Positions 51,675-61,059 of a stretch of 64,000 nucleotides of DNA are shown here, in pieces; the first letter of the stretch is position 1; each line of letters starts with the position of its first letter. The position numbers were made by a program, and so were the translations under genes. The notes beneath the pieces are model-generated. The model did no database searches, had not been told where the DNA came from, and worked only from the letters and a program-made list of their open reading frames with translations. The stretch is from Liolophura sinensis (taxonomy: Eukaryota > Mollusca > Polyplacophora > Chitonida > Chitonidae), in contig NC_088295.1 of the NCBI RefSeq assembly GCF_032854445.1, positions 44,753,385 through 44,817,384 on the forward strand, in the 5' to 3' direction.

Positions 51675-52627
51675 GATTTGTACCAATTGAATATTATTAT
51701 AACATCACAAGTGTGTAAAAACAACTGAACAAGAAGTAAAAGCAACTGATCAAGGAATACAAAGAATTTCAAAAATTTACCAAAATGTCTAGTCAAAGTA
51801 TTTTCATTATCACTATTTTGGTTATCTTACATGATTATCTCACCTTTGGTGGTGAGATTAAATAATGAGTTCCGAGGCTGTGGGTAAAACACAGAGCATG
51901 TGTTGAAGACCAGGAAACTAGGAATCTAGAGTTATCTGCCTATAGCTTAGAATGGTGTACTTGTAACCAATGACAACCACATGAAATTAACTTCTCTTTT
52001 TTATTCTAAAACACTACATTATGGATTCATGAAAATTTATGTTAGCATTTATACAGTAAAAACGTGTTCAGTAAGAAGACATAAGGATTTATTATGTATT
52101 TTTGGATCATGAATGCAGTGACAAACTGGGTATCAAATGTACAGATATATGTACTGCTTGCTGTGTTCTTTTATCAGACTATTAAGAGTGTAACATACTA
52201 TTGTACATCACAAGGAAAAAACACTTCACACCTTGTACCCATATTCAGTCTGATGGGAGATGGTTTCCCTTAGCAGACAGACTTAAGCTTAGCAACAGAG
52301 TCAAATGTGATTAAAAAATGGCGGCTGGCTGAGTGCAGATGGTGTTCATTGTGACATCAAAGTCTTCATTATTCACAAACGGCAAAGTGATCAGAAAAAA
52401 CAAAATTACTCATGGTAACAGAAAGCCTGTTTCTGGGTTGTACGCCTTTAAATGGCCTACTAAGGACAAAACAGGGTAAAATACCAAGTCCCAAGGCAGA
52501 TATTAGCAGTGCTGAAAGCAAAGAATTACATTTCTCTATCAGTTTTTTGGAAAAGTAAAGATCTGAATATGTTGTGCATTAGATGGACTAACCATGAGAA
52601 AAAACAAAAAACGAAATATTCCTGCCA

Positions 52628-52866
52628 TTGATTTATTTATTTGATTGGTGTTTTATGCAATACTCACCAATATTTCACTTATACGATGGCGGCCAGTATT
52701 ATGGTGGGTGGAAACCAGGCAAAGCCTGGGGGAAACCCACAACCATCCGCAGGCTGGTGCAGACCTTCCCACCTACGACTGGAGAGAAAGCCAGCATGAG
52801 CTGGACTTGAACTCACAGCGACCGCATTGGTGACAGGCTTCTGGGTGATTACTCCACGGAGGCCCC
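52628..52866 (-). mobile_element. Nearly full-length RUDI-like V-SINE with deletion in the head
   Basis: The tail, V-type domain, linker and B box (GTTCAAGTCCAGC) are present. The head jumps from the anticodon-arm region straight to GGGGCCTCCGTGGAG, deleting about 30 bases that include most of the A box. Without an A box this copy could not be transcribed by Pol III. No clear TSD is seen. Confidence 0.88.
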
Positions 52867-53143
52867 TACTCCTACTACAATTACATATATATATATCGGC
52901 TAAAAAAACCCACAGAAATCAGGTTGCCCAAAAATTAGAAGAATTAGGGTATATACAACTGTTTATTTTGATATCAATATATACATATATTTGTGAGTAT
53001 ATCCAATTCTATCCCTATTCTATTATAATCAAAATTAGAAAGAACGTACAGTACACACCAGTGCTTTTCTGATCATGAATTCTTCTCAGAAACAAACCTC
53101 TCGTGAGGACATTTTGTGAACTACCTGCTTGTAGAATACAAAT

Positions 53144-53280
53144 ATTTATTTCTTTATTTGACTTGTGTTTTATGACATACTCAAGAATATTTCACTTATA
53201 TAACAGCGGCCAGCATTATGGTAGGAGGAAACCTGGCGGAAACCCACAAGCATCCATAGGTTGCTGACAGACCTTCCCAC
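53144..53280 (-). mobile_element. 5'-truncated RUDI-like V-SINE with V-domain deletion
   Basis: The tail and 3' region are present, but the central hairpin of the V domain is lost (GGAAACCTGGCGGAAACCC). Exact 11-bp TSDs, AGAATACAAAT, lie at 53133-53143 and 53281-53291. It sits 300 bp from the previous copy in the same orientation but is a separate insertion, since it has its own TSD. Confidence 0.92.
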
Positions 53281-53291
53281 AGAATACAAAT

Positions 53292-56200
53292 AAAACCAGA
53301 GTAAGCGGACAGGAGAAATCCACAACATACAGGCACTTAAATTCATGAACAAATGTAAACTATCTTTGAAAAATTCAAAAATTCCAACATTACCATTCAA
53401 AATATCTCGTTATTTCCATTATGCTACCTGTTCCACTCAAAACCTACTCTAAAAGACGTTTTTCTTTACCTTATTCCTGGCCCCCATCACTGGTAACAGC
53501 CCCATCTGTGTCGCTGCGAAATACAAGTACACTGGAGAGTGCACAAAGACCAACTGTTGATCAGAAATGGTCTCAAACGTTAACCGTCAAGCTGGCTGAA
53601 TCAGAGCCAATCCCCCCTCACCCTCCTCCCTATCATGAACACTGCTTACTCACCACGCGGAGGGGAATTCCCCAGTTACAGCGCCACTGGAAAATGGGGC
53701 TAATGTATACTGTATGCTGCCATGTTTATTCTGATTCAATTAGCGAGCAAACGCTGCTTGCTTAGGTCATGGTGAAGGAAGGCAGAAATTCCAATCCAGT
53801 GCTGGAGGTATTATTATCTATAGGAAGTCATTCATGGAAGATGGTGTCATGTAAGAGGTTTTCTTCCCACTTTGATTACGCTGGCAAATTTCCACTGACA
53901 CCATGGTTATCTTTTGCCACCCCCACCACACAGACAGCATTAGCAATGCGCTGTCAGACTGCTGACACATGCTGTTTTCTAATACAATACTGGGCTCTAT
54001 ATTGGTTATCATCTTATTCCGCTATCATACAGGCACTTCTATAGGAAATGGTGTCATTTCTTCATATTAAAGAACCTAGTAACAGATACTGGCTGAGACA
54101 AAACGGTACACAAAATCTGATCTTAATTACCTCAATTAACGACACAAAATTGAGGTTATTGATCTTAATGTACTTTAAACTGAATGAATGATCGAATGAT
54201 TGAGATTTAGTGCCATATTGGCAATATTTCAGTCATGTCATGAGCACGGAACGGACTTTCAAGCAACACTTTATACATCTTGCATTTACCCACAATGAGA
54301 ATGCTTGTTAAGAGATGTCACAGCCTAAGCAATTGTATGAGATAAAAGACAAATAAAAGCGTTTAGAACTGTCCGTCTGAATGTTTAAAGGCATATTTCT
54401 AAGACAACGTTTTATGTTTTAAATGACATACATATATGCCTCCAAAAAGGCATCCAACAACCTGGGGTTTTTTTTGTCCATTTCTTTAACAATTGCTAAA
54501 TCCAATTTAAGCAGCCGTGTGTTAGATTCAAAGGCGCCGAATTTTTAGATTTGTCACAGATTTAATCTAATATGGCGCTATCTGTGAAATGACAATGGGA
54601 ATGTTTTCTGGCATAAATCATCAATTTTCCGCGATAAACGAAGAGAAAATCCAGATGAATGAAAAAAAGTTACAGTAAAATTTACTCATGGCTTGTGTTA
54701 GGATGTGTTATGCCCTGTAACATGTTACAGTTGGGGAGCAAGCATACTTGTAAAATCACTAGTTATGTCAACCTTCGTTGTTTATTATTTAGTCAGCAGG
54801 TAAATGTTTACAGCAAATACGTATAGTCCTGGTATGATACATATTTTTACATATTCTGCAGCTTTTTGAGCAGTCATTGTGTGTACACTTGTGAATTAAA
54901 TAATGGTTCACTAATTATACCAGTGATATTAAGTCAATCAATGCAGATGGCGTACCTGTAGATTCAAATTCCAAATCAAATGTTTTTTTACATAAACTAA
55001 AACCATTAATACATAGAATCATCACAATGAACAGAAAATATGTATCAGTTTAAAATCCTTTCAATAATCAAATTAAAAGACAGCTTACTGTATTGGATCT
55101 AAAATTTTACCCCTGAATAAGTTGCTCAGTTTCCCTGATTCTGAAAGCTCTGTTGATCTTAACAAAGCGTTCTGAAATTTGTTTGAGAAACAATATGATA
55201 TCCTCCTGAAAAAAAAAGCAAAACTTCAGATCTTTTACTGTAACAGTATGATCGTGTTATTTCTTTATTATACACTTTTGGGGTTAATTTTGTTTAAAAT
55301 TTGTTAATTACAGCATAACTACACTGGAATTGTTTCAGCCTTGCTTAGGTATAGTGCATGTAAGTAATTTTTTCTCGCAAAGCCCAGACATATATCTTCA
55401 CTTAGTCCTTTACAGTTCGACAAACTTCCGCTACAAACAGGCTAAATATAGGTGTGGATAATGGCTTCCACCCATCTGCTATAACTGTGACCCTTTTGAG
55501 TGTGTGATTGCATGACACACACTTGATCTACCAGAAACCATATGGTCACAGCAATAAACGCTTGGTATTCTGGGTTTATACAGCAAAAAACTGACCCACA
55601 GAAACAGAGGCTAAGTCCTTTCAGATAAAATCTTCAAACAAAACCTGGACAAGCCTAAACAAGACGGGATGCTTCTGCCGGCACTTTGGCCCATGATGCG
55701 GACAGATTCTCTCAACCCTGTTGAAAGGCAAGGAGAAAAAAATCCTTCAACTGTTAGAATTCATCAATGCTGATGTTGAGGATGGAAGACAGGCCTAGCT
55801 TGGTTGGTCTGTTGGAATGATTTAACTGGACCTAAGTATACACACAGTCAGGCCATGATTTATTGTCAACATATGGTCAGTCAATTAATATCTAATTTGT
55901 TTCAGGAAATCAGCTGAGACAAGCTGAATGAAAACTATCAAAAGTTCAAAATTTTTCACCAGTCCTTACTCGTAATACAAATTGTCAGTCATTAAGAGAA
56001 AAAGTTCCTCCATATTTCTCACATGCCACATAAAAAAATGTACGCAATGTGTATAAGTGTCACACATCAGAGTTTTTACCCAGCCAAAGAGTCTCCATGT
56101 AAGAACATGTACCATCTCGGCTAAATGTCCACAAAACTCTGTAAATTAAGTTGTTTCAGATTTTTGTACTGAGATAGATAACCTACTGCATAATACATTT

Positions 56201-56560
56201 GCTGACATAAGCCTGCTGAAAACACTATTTATGACACGAATATCCGAAAACAAAAATGCCTAGACAACCAGATCTGAAATTCTGACAAATTCTTAAAATC
56301 ATTACAGTATGTAATACTCAAGTAAGACTCAATTGTCTAGCAATACATATTTAAAATTTTATCTAATCCATGTTATGCATCATCTGTCCAAGTCAATACA
56401 GAAACTCACAAAATAGAGGTTTTTACAGAAGATAATATAAAACAATGGCCATTGTTTTTATACATACATACACATACAGTATTCTTATTACACAAAGCAC
56501 TGAACGTTGACTTGCTTTTACTATATAAGTGGTTATCCATCATACTGCACACAAGACATA
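53292..56560. other. Non-coding or unassigned interval
   Basis: Apart from the exon-like segment at 55.1 kb, nothing is supported. A 114-codon plus-strand frame at 53421-53765 has a Pro/Ser-rich product without recognisable domains and no linked splice sites, and is best treated as chance. Confidence 0.5.
55111..55205 (-). other. Exon-like segment upstream of NAV, unassigned
   Basis: On the minus strand a very strong acceptor (GCTTTTTTTTTCAG) is followed by 95 bp reading EDIILFLKQISERFVKINRA onward to ETEQLIQG, then GTAAAA as a weak donor. A second frame is also open. The peptide is charged and helical but matches nothing I know. Its orientation fits an upstream exon of a longer NAV isoform, yet the reading frame resembles no NAV leader I recall. 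Confidence 0.18.
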
Positions 56561-56576
56561 TTATCCAATGAACAGA

Positions 56577-56819
56577 TTAGTTGGTTAGTGCACTAGCGCA
56601 GCGTAACGACCCAGGAGCCTCTCACCAATGCAGTCACTGTGAGTTCAAGTCTATTTATGCTGGCTTCCTCTCCGGTCATATGTGGGAAGGTCTGCCAGCA
56701 ACCTGCGGATGGTTGTGGGTCCCTCCTGCACTGCCCAGTTTTCTCCCACCATAATGCTGGCTGCCATCATATAAGCGAAATATTCTTGAGTATGGCATAA
56801 AACACCAATCAAATAAATA
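56577..56819 (+). mobile_element. RUDI-like V-SINE, lacking only the first bases of the head
   Basis: It starts within the A box (TTAGTTGGTTAGTGCACTAG), followed by the B box GAGTTCAAGTC, V-type domain and tail AACACCAATCAAATAAATA. Exact TSDs AATGAACAGA are at 56567-56576 and 56820-56829. It carries scattered C-to-T and G-to-A changes at former CpG sites. Confidence 0.92.
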
Positions 56820-56829
56820 AATGAACAGA

Positions 56830-58441
56830 AACACAGAGTTATTTTCAATTGTAAAGATCTAACACATGTACCTGCAGATGAAAAGTGAAGTTTGACCAAT
56901 GTATGTGAGACACCAGAGCCTTTTTTTTTTCTGTAAAGTTTTTCTGTAAAGTTAACCTTTTTTTCTCCAAGTTTTCTCTAGGAATTTTACCAATATTTTG
57001 CTGTCTTTGTTTTTGATGCCATCATGCAAGAACACTGAATGTCATTCACAGGCTGACCAGTTCCCAAAATAATGCAGTGCTCTTGCCGTGGCAATATTCT
57101 TGATGAAATTCTTATTGAAGCTCATGTCAGATTTGCATTATGACATCACAGCAGGAACAGTTTAATGTCATGTCAAGCCAGTAAACTTACATGTACAAAG
57201 TACAACCCTTGAATGTTTCGTTTTTTTAATCACACTTTGATAATGCCAAACAAACTTACAACATATCATTTATGTATTTTGAACCAACATGTTCATGTTA
57301 TGACCCTTATTTCTTCCATTTCTGGATGAGTTAGGTCGATTTCTTTTGAACAGGGACTTCACTTTCAAAGTTAAACACTGAAATTAACCAAGCGCATGGA
57401 AAACCCTTGGAAACACTAATGATATACCATGAATTATGTGCTTATAGTCACCATGACCTTAGAGGCCTTTAAGACATGAATGGTGCCAAACCAAACAGGC
57501 AGTAATTCTGGGCCCTATAGCCAGTGTGGTTGTGGTGTTGGGTTTGTGGTTTACATCCACAACATAGATCAGCAGAGACCTCACAGGTGAGAGGTTCACC
57601 GTCAGTCAATGGGCAGTCTTAACCACAAATTAACCTGTCTCTGTCCATCACATCCCACCCTGAAGACGTGTTGTGAAATCTCTTACCATGGGCACTGTGC
57701 CAAAATAGGCACTTGAGACCAAAAACAAACCCCTCATCTGAAGAACTCTGTGAAAGTACTTTAGTGAGGCAACAATCAGAGGGACTGTCTTCCATGAAAG
57801 TTAGGTTATAAATTTGTTTGACAGTCTGTAATTACAGCTTATAAACATGTTTTTTCCAAGGAATGAACAATATTTTACATGCAGTCTTCCCAAGACAGTC
57901 TGGTCTTGTTTCAAATCTCATGCTAAAATGATATTGCTATGTAGTTCACATATCTAAGGATAATGTGTCCAGTATATAATGTTGATGGAAAAAAAATAAA
58001 TATACCAAAACTTTCATTCTCTTTGAACCATGTCTTAAATAATACACAACACTCTCACTGCTTTAGGTTTTGTTGTTATAGATTTTAGGTCAAAAATCAG
58101 AGCTTTTCACTGAAGTTATACTTTAGTACAAAGCTAACAATAGAAGTTTTTTTCTGTTGGATAAAATGCATTCAAGATATTAACCACCACAGCTTAACTT
58201 TCAAATTATAGTTTGTTTGGTGAAGACTTAAAAAGATAATTACCTTAAACATGTGCAAATCATTCTTCATGCATGTACTTGTCTTGGCTACAAATTGCAC
58301 TACAATGGCTTCACCACCAACAGTTTGCACTCTTGTTTAATTTGGAATTTTCACCCAGTTAGCTCAGCTCTCCCTTGAGTTGAAATCTAGATCACACCTT
58401 GTGATCACAGCATGTTTGGATAAGCCAATGCAAGATACTAC
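56830..58441. other. Non-coding interval between V-SINE and minisatellite
   Basis: No ORF above background, no RNA gene and no repeat structure were recognised. Confidence 0.5.
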
Positions 58442-58822
58442 ATGTGGAAAGTACATGTAAATGGATGATACTATATGTGGAAAGTGCATGTAAATGCATG
58501 ATACTACATGTGGAAAGTACATGTAAATGCATGATACTATGTGTGGAAAGTGCATGTAAATGCATGATACTACATGTGGAAAGTACATGTAAATGCATGA
58601 TACTATATGTGGAAAGTGCATGTAAATGCATGATAATATGTGTGGAAAGTGCATGTAAATGCATGATACTACATGTGGAAAGTACATGTAAATGCATGAT
58701 ACTATGTGTGGAAAGTGCATGTAAATGCATGATACTACATGTGGAAAGTACATGTAAATACATGATACTATATGTGGAAAGTACATGTAAATGCATGATA
58801 CTACATGTGGAAAGTAGATGTA
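58442..58822. repeat. 33-bp minisatellite, 11.5 copies
   Basis: The unit reads ATGTGGAAAGTACATGTAAA then TGCATGATACTAC. Units alternate mostly between AGTACATG/TAT and AGTGCATG/TAC forms, giving a 66-bp higher-order period in the left half. Because 33 is a multiple of three, three frames stay open across the array and give 134-158 residue ORFs with an 11-residue period; none is a gene. Each unit contains palindromes such as TACATGTA and ATGCAT. Confidence 0.98.
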
Positions 58823-59143
58823 CCTGTACTAAACATGGCAAGTCATAAGTGCAGTATAACCAGATCATTTGGCTTCAAGACACTGGAATTGTCCTTGAAC
58901 CATCTGGAAACCAACGGAGATTAAGCCAGCATATATGTAAGGTGAGATGAGAGTCTCAAGGGTGGGTAACAACAGACCAACCATTTCACTGTACCTTCGG
59001 ACAAGACCAAAAGGCTTCCGAATAATGGCAAACTAATAGATTGCTCTCTAGCAAATTATGCCAGAGATGTTCTGGCTTGGCCTCTGTTTCAGAATGGCTC
59101 GGTTATCTCTACTAGATCTACAGGCAGGCCAAAAGTTATCATG

Positions 59144-59430
59144 ACAGTATCTATGTAGGCAGCATGTATGCCTTACAATAGGTCAGCATGCCTGTTTGCC
59201 CTATGATAAAATGCCACTTTCTGCTTCCTATTAGACCCTAGCCTTCTTTATGGCTATATTACATAAGGTCAATTGCGAGACAAGGTAACATAACAAGCTG
59301 TATCTATGTAAGGAATGTGTTTGCTTTAGGATAGGTCAGCTTATCCAGTAATAAAACATCATTAACATCATATTATACATCAGCTTTCTCTGTTGTTATA
59401 ACATAAGGTCACTTGTGCGATAATACATAA
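59144..59430. repeat. Diverged tandem duplication, about 154 bp
   Basis: TATCTATGTAGGCAGCATGT...ATAGGTCAGC...ACATAAGGTCAATTGCGAGA is followed by TATCTATGTAAGGAATGTGT...ATAGGTCAGC...ACATAAGGTCACTTGTGCGA. The three anchors occur in the same order and spacing in both halves, but the sequence between them has diverged strongly. Confidence 0.6.
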
Positions 59431-60896
59431 TACAATGTATCAGTGCATCTCCTGGTCGACTTTCCCATCTCAGCCACACTCCCAAATGCGGGAACTAAAC
59501 AGCTGCAGTCTGATAGACGTTACAACCTCTGATCTGGACAACCATGGGCAAACATGTAATTCTTACCAAACCAAAATAAAATTCCAAATTAATAGCACCA
59601 AAATGCATTACCAAGATGAAACAATATACTGTACATGTATCTGGAAGTACTATTGCATCTACCACTGCAAGTGTGCAACACACTGTCCCAGAATATATTA
59701 AAACTAAATTATCCATATACAAAAGTCCAAAATGAACATGGAAACAAGAGTACTCAATGTTGCAACCAAGAACTAAAAATGTAGCTGCCTTCTATACATG
59801 TAGGAGTTACACGTACACGTCACAGGCAATTAGCTCTTAAAGGGACTGCTGACAATATGGGAGCTACTGAAACTTGTACTGGATTTTTAAGAGAATTTCT
59901 GTAATAATTACTGAAGGTAACTTGAAGACAATTCTATAAGATAAGTTCAAGACAATTCTATGAGAGCAGTCAATGTCAAAGCCTCAGAGAGACTGTCAAT
60001 AATCTCACAAAATGCTGCAAACCAAACGCCTGAGTCTGCATCATGGAAAAGCCATGTACACATTAAGGAGAACAGTTGTGTTAATTTTCACGGTACTGAC
60101 CACTTGGTAATGTGTACAAATTTACCATAACCAATTCCCACAAGAAGAAAGTGTGAAAGACAAATCTGTCTGCATTCTCAGTAGGTCAGACCATTTTCCC
60201 ACGGAGCCAAGAGGAATGTTATGTTTGTGGAGTACCAGTACAATATAAAGATGTAGTATCAATATACAGTATTTTCACCACTGATATCCAACGATATTTG
60301 CTGAAATATTAATAAAGGTGGCTCCAGTGTCAATTTAGAAATTTCCATGTCTGATGGACTAGGTCATTAACTATAGTGCCAAACTGTCTGGCTTTGCACA
60401 AAGGAACAACCTTCTCTAAAAGGCAGCTCTGCTAAAAGGCAGGACATTAGCTATTTATTCTTCAGCAGAAACATTGCAAAGTCTGCTAGAGTTTGTAACT
60501 TTCTCTAAGAAGTTCACCAAATGTAACTGCAAGACAACACCACAATGCTCTTGTCTGGATCCATAAACAAGTTGTAAAATAGGTCATCTGGCATGGCAAT
60601 CAGACAAATCCGGACTTACTTTCAAGCCAGATTCTCAGAAAACAGGTAACTTTTAGAGAAGTATGTAGAATTTTCTGTCCATTGAGCTGACTTCTCACCA
60701 AACATAACAACAGAATAACTGCATTTTCAGATTTGTTTATGGCTGGGCCTATTCAGAATAATATATGGACAAGGTTTAAAAAACTGTGAAAACTGGTAAA
60801 AAAGTAAGTAAATCTCATCAAGTTTGAAATCTTGGTAAAATAATTCCTGCTGAAGGCCCCATTATGTATAATTACCATGTAAGTTATTGACACAGG

Positions 60897-61047
60897 GCTG
60901 TACGTGAGAAGGTCTCTCAGCAACCTGTGGATGGTCATGGTCGTTTCCCCAGGGCTCTGCCCGGTTTCCTCCCACCATAATGCTGGCTGCCATCGTATAG
61001 GTAAAATATTCTTGAGTATGGCGTAAAACACCAATCAAATAAATAAA
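60897..61047 (+). mobile_element. 5'-truncated RUDI-like V-SINE
   Basis: The copy starts in the linker and keeps the V-type domain and full tail. Exact 12-bp TSDs TATTGACACAGG are at 60885-60896 and 61048-61059. The minus-strand ORFs crossing it are by-products. Confidence 0.92.
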
Positions 61048-61059
61048 TATTGACACAGG

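Larger units (their letters stand above)
44965..52620. other. Upstream DNA, nothing recognisable apart from the SINE at 51.4 kb
   Basis: AT-rich sequence with short ORFs only. 45.1-45.8 kb is somewhat richer in open frames on both strands, but none shows a motif or a convincing pair of splice sites. An isolated GTGAGT donor at 47.03 kb (minus) has only a 26-bp candidate exon before it. Confidence 0.5.

Noticed and set aside
53421-53765. 114-codon plus-strand ORF
   Set aside because: No domain, no linked splice signals, and composition typical of chance translation.
58364-58868. ORFs of 134-158 codons on both strands
   Set aside because: They are frame read-through of the 33-bp minisatellite; the repeat length is a multiple of three.
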